Numbered from the stretch's first letter, positions 54,295 to 63,545 are shown. The stretch is 64,000 nucleotides of DNA from Sphingomonas sp. 7/4-4 (GCF_027941955.1 NZ_CP115960.1:496001-560000); one strand, 5' to 3'. Notes: a model not told the origin generated them from the letters alone. A program made the numbers and translations.

Positions 54295-54338
54295 GGGGTC
54301 CCTTTCCCGGTTGGAGGCCATGCCGCAAGCAGCTACAA

Positions 54339-54356
54339 CCTCAACCTAAGTTGAGG
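54339..54356. promoter_or_regulatory. SoxR box
   Basis: CCTCAAC-CTAA-GTTGAGG is a perfect 7-base inverted repeat with a 4-base spacer, matching the SoxR consensus CCTCAAG-N4-CTTGAGG. It lies between the divergent soxR and glyoxalase-like genes, 45 bases from the start of the latter and 25 from soxR, where oxidised SoxR would activate transcription. Confidence 0.92.
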
Positions 54357-54380
54357 TCAAGCACAAAATCGGAGAGTGGC

Positions 54381-54853
54381 ATGGGGCGCGGAAACGAGCT
54401 TCTGACGATTGGCGAGCTGGCGGCACGCACGGGGCTGTCGGTGTCGGCGGTGCGTTTCTACGAGGGCAAGGGGCTGGTGCATCCGATCCGCACGAGCGGC
54501 AACCAGCGGCGCTTCCTGCGTGCCGACATCCGCCGCATCTCGTTCGCGCTGATCGCCCAGCAATTGGGGTTCACGCTGCCGCAGATCGCGACCGAGCTGG
54601 CGAAGCTGCCAGAGGAAGGGCGCCGAGCGCCGCCGACTGGAAGCGGATCAGCCACGGCTTCCGGCAAGTGATCGAGACCCGCGTGGCACAGCTCCAGCGC
54701 ACGCTCGACGATCTCGACGGCTGCATCGGCTGCGGCTGCCTGAGCCTTCGGAAATGCGCGCTCTACAATCCCGGCGATCGCGCCGCAGCGAACGGCGCGG
54801 GGCCGCGCTTCATCCTCGTCTCGCGCAAGGTGGCGCTCAATCTGCAGGACTAG
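54381..54853 (+). CDS. soxR: SoxR redox-sensing MerR regulator (one frameshift)
   Basis: A 157-residue MerR-family regulator after repair. The winged helix starts LLTIGELAARTGLSVSAVRF and the [2Fe-2S] cysteines are in GCIGCGCLSLRKCALY (C-x2-C-x-C-x5-C), the SoxR signature. Oxidation of the cluster by redox-cycling drugs activates target promoters. One base is missing in the run 54618-54620. The start is ATG 54381. No soxS is present, as expected outside enterics; the divergent glyoxalase-like gene is the probable target. Confidence 0.93.
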
Positions 54854-54934
54854 CAGGACTTTACCCGGCGAGCAGGCCCCGCAATAAGGTGGGTTCGCCC
54901 GCGTTCGCGGTGCGCGAACTCCGGAGAGTCGGGA

Positions 54935-57169
54935 ATGCGTGAATGGTTGCTGGGATTGGCTTTTGTCGCGCTGGGAGCACCAATGATGACCAGTGAAGCC
55001 GCCGCGCAGGGCAAGGACCTCACGCTCGAACGCGTCTTCGCCAGCCCCGATCTCACCGGCGGCGCGCCGCTCCAGCCCAAGCTTTCGCCTGACGGCAAAT
55101 ATCTCACGCTGCTGCGCAATCGCGCCGACGAGAAGGAGCGCTACGATCTCTGGGCGATGGACACCGCCACCCGCCAGTGGCGGATGCTGGTGGATTCGAA
55201 GAAGGTCGGCACCGGCGCCGAGCTTTCCGAAGCCGAGAAGATGCAGCGCGAGCGCGACCGCAGCATCGTCGGCAAGACCGGCATTGTCGGCTATGACTGG
55301 GCGCCGGACGGCAAGGCGATCCTGGTGCCGCTGGACGGCGAACTCTATCTCGCGACGTTGGACGGCAAGATCACTCGACTGACCCAGGAAAAAGGCTCGA
55401 AGCTCAATCCGGTGATCAGCCCCGCGGGCGGCTATGTCAGCTATGTGAACGACCAGAACCTCGTGGTTGGCAAGCTGGCGGGCGGCGCGCTCGCCAAGAT
55501 CACCGAGGATGGCACCGGCACCGTCCATTGGGGCGAGGCGGAGTTCGTCGCACAGGAGGAAATGAACCGCTTCACCGGCTATTGGTGGTCGCCGGGCGAC
55601 CGCTATATCGCCGTCGAACGCTTCGACGAGGCGCCGGTGGGCGTGGTGACGCGCACTGCGATCGGGGCTTCAGGCACCAGCACTTTCCAGCAGCGCTATC
55701 CCAAGGCGGGCACGCTCAACGTGCTCGTCGACCTCTACGTGATGGACCCGGCGGGAGCGAACAAAATCAAGGTCGATCTCGGCAAGGAGACCGACATCTA
55801 TCTGACCCGCGTCGACTGGGCGCCCGACGCCAGCGCGCTCTACGTCCAGCGGATGAATCGCGACCAGAGCGTGCTCGACATGCTCAAGGTCGATCCGGCG
55901 ACGGGCAAGTCGATTGTGCTGTTCAGCGAGAAATCGGGGCCGAAGAGCTGGGTGAACCTTTCCGACGCATTTCATGCGCTCGGCGACGGCAGCCTGATCT
56001 GGTGGTCCGAGCGCGACGGCCACGGCCATCTCTATCGCTGGAAGGCGGGCAAATGGACCCAGCTGACCAAAGGCGACTGGGAAGTCGCTTCCGAGCTGGC
56101 CGGCGTGGACGAAGCGAAGGGCCGCATCTTCTTCCTCGGCAACAAGGACGGCGTGCTCGAACGGCATTTGTATTCGGTCGACCTCAAGAAGCCCGGCGTG
56201 GTGACGCGGCTGACCGAGGCGGGTTGGTGGAACAAGGCAGTGATGGACGCGGTGGCGACGCGGGCGATCATCACGCGCTCGAACACCAATCAGCCTTCGC
56301 AGGTCTATCTCGCCGACGCGGCGGGCAAGCGGATCGCCTGGGTGGAGGAGAATGCCGTCAGCAGTGCCGCGCATCCCTATAACGCCTATCTCGCCAGCCA
56401 TCGCGAGCGGCGCTTCGGGACGATCAAGGGTCCCGACGGCAGCACGCTCAACTGGGAGATGATCACCCCGGTGCTCGAGCCCGGCAAGCGCTACCCGGTG
56501 TTCTTCCAGCATTATGGCGGGCCGCATTCGCAGACCGTGAGCAAGGCGTGGGGCGGGGCGCTCCAGCAATATCTGGTCGATCGCGGCTATATCTGGTTCC
56601 AGATCGACAATCGCGGATCGGCCAATCGCGGCAAGGCATTCGAGGACGCGATCTTCCACGCCATGGGCTCGGTCGAGGTCGAGGACCAGGTTGCGGGGGC
56701 GAACTATCTGAAGACGCTGGGCTATGTCGATCCGGACAAGATCGTGACCTATGGCTGGTCGTATGGCGGCTATATGACGCTCAAGATGCTCGAAGGCGCG
56801 CCGGGCGTGTTCGCCGCGGGCGTGGCCGGGGCGCCGGTGACCAAATGGGAACTGTACGACACCTTCTACACCGAGCGGTACATGGGCGATCCGACCAAGG
56901 TGCCGGCGGCCTATGCGGCGTCCGATGCGATCGGAAACGCAGAGAAGATCGCCGATCCGCTGCTGATCCTGCACGGCATGTCCGACGACAATGTCGTACT
57001 CGACAACACCATGGCGATGGCATCGACGCTCCAGAAGCAGAAGGTGCCGTTCGAGATGATGCTCTATCCCGGCCAGACCCACCGCGTCGGCGGGCCGGGG
57101 ATCAGCGAGCATCTGTGGGGCACGATCCTCAACTTCCTCGATCGGCATACGAGCGAGGCGAAGAAGTAA
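54935..57169 (+). CDS. S9 family peptidase, DPP IV-like
   Basis: A 744-residue exported prolyl-oligopeptidase-family enzyme. A signal peptide ends near EAAAQG. Residues about 30-480 form the beta-propeller with repeated SPDGK-type loops (KLSPDGKYLTLL, DWAPDGKAILV). The C-terminal hydrolase has the nucleophile in YGWSYGGYMTL near residue 610, Asp in LHGMSDDNVVLDN and His in GQTHRVGG. The DPP IV double-Glu motif seems present as FVAQEEMNRFTGYW. It probably releases X-Pro dipeptides in the periplasm. Monocistronic, followed by an inverted repeat. Confidence 0.92.
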   Translation: MREWLLGLAFVALGAPMMTSEAAAQGKDLTLERVFASPDLTGGAPLQPKLSPDGKYLTLLRNRADEKERYDLWAMDTATRQWRMLVDSKKVGTGAELSEAEKMQRERDRSIVGKTGIVGYDWAPDGKAILVPLDGELYLATLDGKITRLTQEKGSKLNPVISPAGGYVSYVNDQNLVVGKLAGGALAKITEDGTGTVHWGEAEFVAQEEMNRFTGYWWSPGDRYIAVERFDEAPVGVVTRTAIGASGTSTFQQRYPKAGTLNVLVDLYVMDPAGANKIKVDLGKETDIYLTRVDWAPDASALYVQRMNRDQSVLDMLKVDPATGKSIVLFSEKSGPKSWVNLSDAFHALGDGSLIWWSERDGHGHLYRWKAGKWTQLTKGDWEVASELAGVDEAKGRIFFLGNKDGVLERHLYSVDLKKPGVVTRLTEAGWWNKAVMDAVATRAIITRSNTNQPSQVYLADAAGKRIAWVEENAVSSAAHPYNAYLASHRERRFGTIKGPDGSTLNWEMITPVLEPGKRYPVFFQHYGGPHSQTVSKAWGGALQQYLVDRGYIWFQIDNRGSANRGKAFEDAIFHAMGSVEVEDQVAGANYLKTLGYVDPDKIVTYGWSYGGYMTLKMLEGAPGVFAAGVAGAPVTKWELYDTFYTERYMGDPTKVPAAYAASDAIGNAEKIADPLLILHGMSDDNVVLDNTMAMASTLQKQKVPFEMMLYPGQTHRVGGPGISEHLWGTILNFLDRHTSEAKK

Positions 57170-57177
57170 TCGGCAAT

Positions 57178-57290
57178 CCTCCCCCGCCAAGGGGAGGTGG
57201 CAGGCGCAGCCTGACGGAGGGGAGGACTCACGGCGTTCGGTGGTTCCTCCCCTCCGTCGCCTTCGGCGCCACCTCCCCTGGCGGGGGAGG
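57178..57290. repeat. inverted repeat after S9 peptidase gene
   Basis: CCTCCCCCGCCAAGGGGAGG at 57178 and its near-perfect inverted partner at 57269-57290 bracket a second inverted pair (GGAGGGGAGGA and CCTCCCCTCC). Same family as 38216-38628 and 40003-40140. It probably terminates the peptidase gene. The remaining gap to asd (57291-57535) shows nothing I can name. Confidence 0.8.
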
Positions 57291-57535
57291 ATTAGTTTCG
57301 CTTTCCGAAAATTATAGATTTTGCCCCTCGTCACGCAGCTTTTGGTCTGTTAGGGGCGCCGCATGCTTCGAAAACCGCGAACTAGCACGCGAATTACCAA
57401 AGGCGCCTGACCTTCAGGCGCGCGCGAAGCCGAGCTTTGCGTCGAAGCAACTGGAATGCGCTGGCATTCCACCTCATCTACCACCAATGAACCGTTCGTC
57501 GGCGCAAGTGCGACGATCCTGATGGAAGGACGAAA

Positions 57536-58564
57536 ATGGGCTACCGTGTCGTGGTCGCAGGCGCCACCGGCAATGTCGGGCGTGAAATGCTGAACATCCT
57601 CGCCGAGCGGGAATTCCCGATCGACGAGATCGCCGTGCTCGCCTCCGCGCGCAGCCAGGGCGACGAGATCGACTTCGGCGAGACCGGCAAGAAGCTCAAG
57701 GTCCAGAATATCGAGCATTTCGATCCCAAGGGCTGGGACATGGCCTTGTTCGCGATCGGATCGGAGGGCTCGAAGCTCCACGCCCCGCGCTTCGCCGCGG
57801 CGGGCTGCACGGTGATCGACAATGCGTCGCTCTACCGCATGGATCCGGACGTGCCGCTGATCGTCCCCGAAGTGAACCCCGAGGCGATCGACGGCTATCG
57901 CAAGCGCAACATCATCGCGAACCCGAACTGTTCGACTGCGCAGATGGTGGTCGCGCTGAAGCCGCTCCATGACGCCGCGAAGATCAAGCGCGTCGTCGTC
58001 GCGACCTATCAGTCGGTCTCCGGCGCGGGCAAGGCCGGGATGGACGAATTGTTCGAGCAGAGCCGCAACATCTTCGTCGGCGATCCCGCCACGCCGAGCA
58101 AGTTCACCAAGCAGATCGCGTTCAACGTGATTCCGCACATCGACAGCTTCCTCGACGACGGATCGACCAAGGAAGAGTGGAAGATGGTGGTCGAGACCAA
58201 GAAGATCCTCGATCCCAGGATCAAGGTGACCGCGACCTGCGTGCGCGTGCCCGTGTTCGTCGGCCATTCGGAAGCGATCAACATCGAGTTCGAGGACGAG
58301 ATCTCGGCCGCGCAGGCCAAGAGCATCCTGCGCGAGGCGCCGGGGGTGATGCTGATCGACAAGCATGAGGACGGCGGATACGTCACGCCGATCGAATGCG
58401 TCGGCGAATATGCCACCTTCGTCAGCCGCGTCCGTGAGGATCTGACCGTCGAGAACGGCCTGTCGCTGTGGTGCGTGAGCGATAATCTGCGGAAAGGTGC
58501 CGCGCTCAACGCAGTGCAGATCGCCGAGCTGCTGGGGCGGCGGCATCTGAAGAAAGCGGCCTGA
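57536..58564 (+). CDS. asd: aspartate-semialdehyde dehydrogenase
   Basis: A 342-residue enzyme for the second step from aspartate to lysine, methionine and threonine. The NADP motif is VVVAGATGNVGREML, the catalytic cysteine is in IANPNCSTAQMVV near residue 130 and the substrate-binding part is CVRVPVFVGHSEAINIEF. AAGGACGA precedes the ATG as a good ribosome site. The stop overlaps the start of a GFA-family gene. Confidence 0.96.
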   Translation: MGYRVVVAGATGNVGREMLNILAEREFPIDEIAVLASARSQGDEIDFGETGKKLKVQNIEHFDPKGWDMALFAIGSEGSKLHAPRFAAAGCTVIDNASLYRMDPDVPLIVPEVNPEAIDGYRKRNIIANPNCSTAQMVVALKPLHDAAKIKRVVVATYQSVSGAGKAGMDELFEQSRNIFVGDPATPSKFTKQIAFNVIPHIDSFLDDGSTKEEWKMVVETKKILDPRIKVTATCVRVPVFVGHSEAINIEFEDEISAAQAKSILREAPGVMLIDKHEDGGYVTPIECVGEYATFVSRVREDLTVENGLSLWCVSDNLRKGAALNAVQIAELLGRRHLKKAA

Positions 58565-58992
58565 TGATCGCGGGCGGCTGCCGTTGCGGCGCCGTCCGTT
58601 ACTCGTTGGCGGTGGATGCAGTTCCCGGCACCTATGCGTGCCACTGCACCATCTGCCAGCGCATGACCGGCGCCTCGTTTGCGCATCAGATGCCGGTGGC
58701 GGAGGAGGTGCTGACGGTGACGGGCGAGCTGACCCCCGTCCCGATGGCGACGCTGTCGGGTGGCCTGTCGGTGCAGCGATATTGCGCGAAGTGCCTCACG
58801 CGGATCTACAACACCAACAGCGCACGACCCGGCGTGGCGATCGTCCGTGCGGGGACCGTCGACGGCAGCGAAGGGCTGAGTCCCCGGCTGCACATCCATA
58901 CCTCGACCAAACAGCCCTGGATCACGCTGCCCGAAGGCGTACCGGCCTATCCCGAAGGCGCTCCGCTAGAGGTCTGGCGAACGCTCTTCTAA
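58564..58992 (+). CDS. GFA/CENP-V family zinc protein
   Basis: A 142-residue GFA-fold protein with the zinc cysteines in GGCRCGAVRY, YACHCTICQRMTG and YCAKCLTRIYN. The family was named from a glutathione-dependent formaldehyde-activating enzyme, but most members have no proven activity. It starts on the last base of asd, and its stop overlaps the stop of the convergent efflux gene by four bases. Confidence 0.85.
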   Translation: MIAGGCRCGAVRYSLAVDAVPGTYACHCTICQRMTGASFAHQMPVAEEVLTVTGELTPVPMATLSGGLSVQRYCAKCLTRIYNTNSARPGVAIVRAGTVDGSEGLSPRLHIHTSTKQPWITLPEGVPAYPEGAPLEVWRTLF

Positions 58993-60578
58993 TGCCCTGC
59001 CGCCGCGGGATCGGGCTTCTCGACCGGGCCCTTGGGGCGGCGGAGAAAGATCACCAGCGGGATCGACAGCGCCGTTACGATCGCCATTCCCCAGAAGTCG
59101 TTGAGGTAGCCGATCATCATCGCCTGGCGGTTGATCTCGGCATCCGCCATCGCATAGGCGGTCTGGCCGATGCCGCCCAGCGCCTGAAGGAAGCTGGGAT
59201 CGAGCCCGTCGAGCGTCTGCGCCGAGATGTTAGGCGCCAGCGCGGCGTGGCTGGTCTGGATGCTGCGGGAAAGCATCGTCGTCACCAATGAGATGCCCAC
59301 CGACGCGCCGATGTTGCGCGTCAGGTTCATCAGGCTCGAGCCTTCGGTGCGGTATTGCGGGGGCAGGGTGGCGAAGGCCATGCCTTGCAGCGGCATGAAG
59401 ATCATGCCGAGGCCGAGCCCCTGGATGAATCCCGAGATAATGACGGGAGTCGAATCCATCTCGAGCGACCAGTGCGTCATCTCCCATAAGGAGAGCGCGG
59501 CGATCACGAAGCCGGTGCCGACCAGCCAGCGCGGATCGAGGCCGCGCTGCACGAGTTGCGCCGAGATCGCCATCGTCAGCACCACGCCTACGCCGCGCGG
59601 CATCAGCAGCACGCCGGTGTCGAACACCGAATGGCCGTAGAGCGTCTGGAGCATCGGCGGCAGCAGCGCCATCGTCGCCATCATCACCACGCCGATCACC
59701 AGCATGAACAGCACCGCGGTGACGAGGTTGCGGTTCTTCCACAAATCGCGGTCGAACATCGGGTTCTTCGCCGTGAACATATGCACCGTGAACATCCAGA
59801 AGGCGATGATCGCGATGAGCATCTCGATCCACACTTCGGTCGACTGGAACCAGTCCTCGGTCTGGCCGCGATCGAGCATCAGCTGGAGTCCGGCGATGCC
59901 CAATGAGAGCATCGAGAAGCCGAAGATGTCGAACTGCCGCTTGCGCATCGGCCGCGAAGGCAGCAGCCACCAAAGGATCGCGATGCAGATCACGCCCAAA
60001 GGCAGATTGACGTAGAACACCCAGCGCCAGTTGAAATTGTCGGTCAGCCAGCCGCCGATTACCGGGCCCATGATCGGCCCGACCATGATCCCCATGCCCC
60101 AGATCGACATCGCCTTGGCCTGCCGCTCGGGCGGGTTGATGTCGAGCATCACCGTCTGGCTGAGCGGATTCATGAAGGCGGCGGAGACGCCTTGGAGCAG
60201 GCGGAACGCCACCATCTCCTCGAGGCTCTGCGCCATGCCGCACAGGGCCGAGGCGATGATGAAGCCGACGGTGGAAATCAGGAACAGGTTGCGCGAGCCG
60301 ATCCGGTCCGAAAGCCAGCCGGTGATCGGGATGGCGATCGCCGAGGCGACGATATAGCTGGTCAGCACCCAGGTGACGGTGTCGGCAGTCGCGCCCAGCG
60401 ACGTCTGCATGTGGGGCAGCGCGACATTGGCGATCGTCGTGTCGAGGATCTGCATGATCGTCGCCAGCATGACGCCGAACGTGAGCAGTCCGCGATTGGT
60501 GACGGGGAGCGCGGCCACGCCGGGCTGCGGCGCGGAGGGCGCGGCGGCTGCGGGCTGGGCAGGGCGGGCGGTGGCCAT
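58989..60578 (-). CDS. emrB: DHA2-family drug efflux transporter, EmrB-like
   Basis: A 529-residue MFS transporter with 14 predicted helices. Signature parts are LDTTIANVALPHMQTSLG in helix one (the DHA2 motif D1), WLSDRIGSRNLFL (motif A) and GPVIGGWLTDNFNWRWVFYV (motif C). It sits in the inner membrane and, with the EmrA-type adaptor encoded just upstream, expels hydrophobic compounds across both membranes. No outer-membrane TolC gene is in the window. A REP element separates it from the adaptor gene. Confidence 0.92.
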   Translation of the reverse strand: MATARPAQPAAAAPSAPQPGVAALPVTNRGLLTFGVMLATIMQILDTTIANVALPHMQTSLGATADTVTWVLTSYIVASAIAIPITGWLSDRIGSRNLFLISTVGFIIASALCGMAQSLEEMVAFRLLQGVSAAFMNPLSQTVMLDINPPERQAKAMSIWGMGIMVGPIMGPVIGGWLTDNFNWRWVFYVNLPLGVICIAILWWLLPSRPMRKRQFDIFGFSMLSLGIAGLQLMLDRGQTEDWFQSTEVWIEMLIAIIAFWMFTVHMFTAKNPMFDRDLWKNRNLVTAVLFMLVIGVVMMATMALLPPMLQTLYGHSVFDTGVLLMPRGVGVVLTMAISAQLVQRGLDPRWLVGTGFVIAALSLWEMTHWSLEMDSTPVIISGFIQGLGLGMIFMPLQGMAFATLPPQYRTEGSSLMNLTRNIGASVGISLVTTMLSRSIQTSHAALAPNISAQTLDGLDPSFLQALGGIGQTAYAMADAEINRQAMMIGYLNDFWGMAIVTALSIPLVIFLRRPKGPVEKPDPAAAGH

Positions 60579-60598
60579 ATTACGCTAACACTCTCGTT

Positions 60599-60626
60599 CG
60601 TCATCCCGGCTTTCGCCGGGGCGACG
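60599..60626. repeat. single REP-like palindrome
   Basis: CGTCATCCCGGCTTTCGCCG at 60599 is a palindrome of the family seen at 33236, 43618 and 63463. Here it lies inside an operon, between the adaptor and transporter genes, where it could stabilise the upstream mRNA or tune their ratio. Confidence 0.8.
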
Positions 60627-60631
60627 ATTGG

Positions 60632-61740
60632 TCACTTGCACTGATTCCGCAGATCGATTTCGACGTCCGATGACAGGCCGGCGATCAGTGCGCGCGGGCT
60701 CTTTTCGTCGATCATGATCCGCACCGGCACGCGCTGGGTCACCTTCACCCAATTGCCGTTGGCGTTCTGCGCCGGGAGCACCGAGAATTCGGAGCCCGTC
60801 CCCGCGCCGATCGAGCCGACATGGCCCTTGAGCTTCAGCCCCGGATAGGCATCGAAGCTCACTTCGGCGCACTGGCCGACGCGCATCTTGTTGAGATCGG
60901 TTTCCTTGAAATTCGCCTCGACCCACGAAAGATCGCTGGTGACGATCGTCACTGCGGGCAGTCCGGTCATCATCTGCTGGCCGACCTGCAGGCGCTCGGT
61001 CTGGCTGACGATACCGTCGGCAGGGGCGTAGATCCGGGTGCGGCTGAGGTTGAGCAGCGCCTGCTCGCGCTGGACGCGCGCCGCGGCGATCGCCGGGTTC
61101 TCGCCGGGCACCGCCGCGCCGGTGGCGAGCTTCGAGCGCGCCTCGGCGGCGTCGGCCTGCGCGCTCTGCAGCGAGGCGCGGGCCTGTTCGAGCGCGTGCT
61201 GCGCGGCCTGGAAGCTGGCGCGCGTCGTGAAGCCGCGCTTCATCAGCTCGGCCTGGCGGCCATAATCTTCCTGCGCCTGCGCGATGCGGTCGCGCGCGGC
61301 CTGGATGTCGGCGCCGGTGCCGACATAGCTGGTCTGCAGCGTCTGGAGTTCGACCTGCGCGTTGGCGATCGCCGCGTCGGCCTGCGCCACTGCGATGCGA
61401 TAGGGGCGGGGTCGATCTCGAAGAGCAAGTCCCCTTTCCTGACGCGCTGGTTCTCGCGCACCGCGACCTTGACGATGCGTCCGGCGACTTCGGCCGAAAC
61501 CGAGACCTTGTCATGCTGGACATAGGCATTGTCGGTCGAAGCGAAGCGGCCCGAGGTCAGCCAGAAAAAGCCGACGATCGCGAGGATGATCAGCGGCACG
61601 CCGAACATCAGCAGCGGCCGCAGCCAGCTGCGCTTCGCGCGGGGCTCGGTGGCTTCCTGCACCGGCTCCGTCTGTGTGGCGGGTTCGATGACGATCGCCT
61701 CTGCGGGCGTCTTTTCGATCTTGGGATCGGCGTCAGCCAT
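60632..61740 (-). CDS. emrA: EmrA-like membrane fusion protein (one frameshift)
   Basis: A 369-residue HlyD-family adaptor after repair: an N-terminal membrane helix near residues 40-60 (PLLMFGVPLIILAIVGFFWL), the lipoyl half-motif FASTDNAYVQHDKVSVSAEV and GRIVKVAVRENQRVRKGDLL, a long coiled-coil hairpin (about residues 115-210), then the second half (YAPADGIVSQTERLQVGQ). The frame breaks at 61408-61411. It bridges the inner-membrane pump and an outer-membrane channel. Its start overlaps the MarR gene stop by eight bases. Confidence 0.9.
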
Positions 61741-62182
61741 TTGCGGCCTCTTTGGTCTCGGGTCTGGTTTCGGTCATGTTAGATCGGATGACGTTGAGCG
61801 AAGCGACCAGCGCATCGCGCTGCGCAGCGTCCAACCCATGAAGCGCCGCTTCGATCATCTCGTTGGCGATATCGTGGAGCTCGGCGAGCACCGGGCGGGA
61901 CTTTTCGGTGAGATGGATGCGCCAGGCGCGCCGGTCGGCGGGATCGGGGCGGCGCTCGACGAGCCCGGCTTCCTCCAGCCGGTCGATCATCCGGGAACTG
62001 GTGATCGGCTCGACTTCGAGCAACTCCGCGAGCTGTCCCTGGTTTAGTCCCTCGTGGCGTTCGAGGAGCTTGAGCGTGCGCCATTGCGGCCCCGTCGCGC
62101 CGCTCTTGCGCGCGCGCTCGTCGAAGCGGCGACGCATAATGCGCGAGACATCGCTTATCAGGAAACCGACATTATGGGCCAT
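61733..62182 (-). CDS. MarR family regulator of the efflux operon
   Basis: A 149-residue winged-helix regulator: VGFLISDVSRIMRRRFDERA in the N-terminal dimer region, QGQLAELLEVEPITSSRMID as recognition helix and LVERRPDPADRRAWRIHLTE as the wing. It is the first gene of the leftward marR-emrA-emrB operon and most likely represses it until a ligand binds. The 85-base divergent region (62183-62267) contains TGCATTGTGCGATGCA, an inverted repeat that may be its operator. ATG 62182 is the family-consistent start. Confidence 0.88.
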   Translation of the reverse strand: MAHNVGFLISDVSRIMRRRFDERARKSGATGPQWRTLKLLERHEGLNQGQLAELLEVEPITSSRMIDRLEEAGLVERRPDPADRRAWRIHLTEKSRPVLAELHDIANEMIEAALHGLDAAQRDALVASLNVIRSNMTETRPETKEAANG

Positions 62183-62239
62183 AGCACGCACATAGTAAGC
62201 AGGCTTATAGATTGCAATCGAGGACCAGCTTGCATTGTG

Positions 62240-62255
62240 CGATGCAGCAATTGCA
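62240..62255. promoter_or_regulatory. candidate MarR operator
   Basis: TGCAT and ATGCA form an inverted repeat around a six-base centre in the short divergent gap between the MarR gene and the GFA gene, with further TTGCAA and AATTGCA half-sites nearby. MarR proteins usually bind such 16-20-base palindromes over their own promoter. Position fits; exact binding is not shown. Confidence 0.4.
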
Positions 62256-62267
62256 CGGAGGACAATC

Positions 62268-62711
62268 ATGGCGGGTGAGATGACGGGCGGATGCCAGTGC
62301 GGGCGCGTGCGCTATCGCGCGACGGTGCACGACGACGAGGCCTATCTCTGCCATTGCCGGATGTGCCAGCGCGCCACCGGCGGGGTGTCGATCGCGTTCA
62401 AGAACCTGTTCAAGAGCGACGTGCATTGGGAGACCGAGCCGGATCGCTACGATTCGTCGCCGATCGCGCAGCGGGGCTTCTGCTCGACCTGCGGGACCTC
62501 GCTCACTTATGAGGCGCACGGTCACGACCGGATGGATATGACCGTCGGCAGCTTCGACGATCCCGGGGGTTTCGTGCCCACCGAGCATTCGGGATGCGAG
62601 AGCTGGCACCGTGCCTGGCTTGACACCAGCCACCTGCCCGCCTCACGGACCGATCAGAACCCGAGCCTCGTGCAGCGCTGGATGAGAACCGTTGGCAAAC
62701 TTCCCGACTGA
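62268..62711 (+). CDS. GFA/CENP-V family zinc protein
   Basis: A 147-residue GFA-fold protein, second of the window. Zinc cysteines: GGCQCGRVRYRA, YLCHCRMCQRATGG and GFCSTCGTSLTY. Only the cysteine frame is shared with the 58564 gene; the rest differs, so it is not a recent duplicate. It is divergent from the MarR gene, and its end overlaps the alpha/beta hydrolase start by 20 bases. Confidence 0.87.
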   Translation: MAGEMTGGCQCGRVRYRATVHDDEAYLCHCRMCQRATGGVSIAFKNLFKSDVHWETEPDRYDSSPIAQRGFCSTCGTSLTYEAHGHDRMDMTVGSFDDPGGFVPTEHSGCESWHRAWLDTSHLPASRTDQNPSLVQRWMRTVGKLPD

Positions 62712-63453
62712 GACGCACCGCTTCAAGAGCTTCGACGGAGTCGAGCTCGCCTGGACCGAGATGGGAGAGGGACGCCCGGTGGTGCTGATCCACGGCTATT
62801 TCTCCACGGCGCACGTCAACTGGATCAAATACGGCCATGCCGAGAAGCTCGCCGCGCGCGGCTTTCGGGTGATCATGCCCGATCTGCGCGGGCACGGGCT
62901 GAGCGACCGGCCGCACGATCCCGCCGCTTATCCGCCCGACGTGCTGATGCGCGACGGCTTCGCGCTGATCGAGCATCTCGGGCTGACCGATTACGACCTT
63001 GGCGGCTATTCGCTGGGCGGGCGCACGACGCTGCGCATGCTCGTCCACGGCGCGAAGCCGCGGCGGGCGGTGCTGTGCGGCATGGGGCTGGCGGGGCTGA
63101 CCGACACGCATGGGCGGGGCACCTATTTCAGGCGGGTGCTCACCAATCTCGGCACCTTCGAGCGCGGTAGCTCGGAATGGATGACCGAGGCGTTCCTAAA
63201 GACGACCAAGGGCGATCCGGAGGCGCTGCTGCTGATCCTGCAGACCTTTGTCGATACGTCGAGGGAGGAGATCGCGGCGATCGATCTTCCCGCGCTGGTG
63301 GTCACCGGTGCCGAGGATTTCGACAATGGTTCGGCGCAGGAGGTGGCGGATCTGCTGCCGCAAGGGCGTTTCGTCGAGATACCGGGCAATCACATGAGCG
63401 CGGTGACCCGGCCCGAGCTGGGGGATGCGATCGCGGAGTTTTTGGCGGACTGA
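62692..63453 (+). CDS. alpha/beta hydrolase
   Basis: A 253-residue alpha/beta hydrolase. The oxyanion region is VVLIHGYFS, the nucleophile elbow GGYSLGGRTTL near residue 108, the acid in VVTGAEDFDNG and His in IPGNHMSAV. There is no signal peptide. The start is TTG 62692, inside the end of the GFA gene, with the family-typical beginning SFDGVELAWTEMG a few residues in. Substrate unknown; esterase-like or haloperoxidase-like relatives are common. Confidence 0.85.
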   Translation: MANFPTETHRFKSFDGVELAWTEMGEGRPVVLIHGYFSTAHVNWIKYGHAEKLAARGFRVIMPDLRGHGLSDRPHDPAAYPPDVLMRDGFALIEHLGLTDYDLGGYSLGGRTTLRMLVHGAKPRRAVLCGMGLAGLTDTHGRGTYFRRVLTNLGTFERGSSEWMTEAFLKTTKGDPEALLLILQTFVDTSREEIAAIDLPALVVTGAEDFDNGSAQEVADLLPQGRFVEIPGNHMSAVTRPELGDAIAEFLAD

Positions 63454-63462
63454 TCTCTACAC

Positions 63463-63545
63463 CGTCACCCCGGCGAAGGCCGGGGCCCAGAGCCAGGAAC
63501 GACATCGCTCGTGACCCTGGATCCCGGCTTTTGCCGGGATGACGA
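63463..63545. repeat. REP-like palindrome pair
   Basis: CGTCACCCCGGCGAAGGCCG at 63463 and its inverted partner ending TTTTGCCGGGATGACGA near 63545. It follows the alpha/beta hydrolase gene and precedes the M2 peptidase gene on the same strand. Same family as 33236, 43618 and 60599. Confidence 0.85.
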
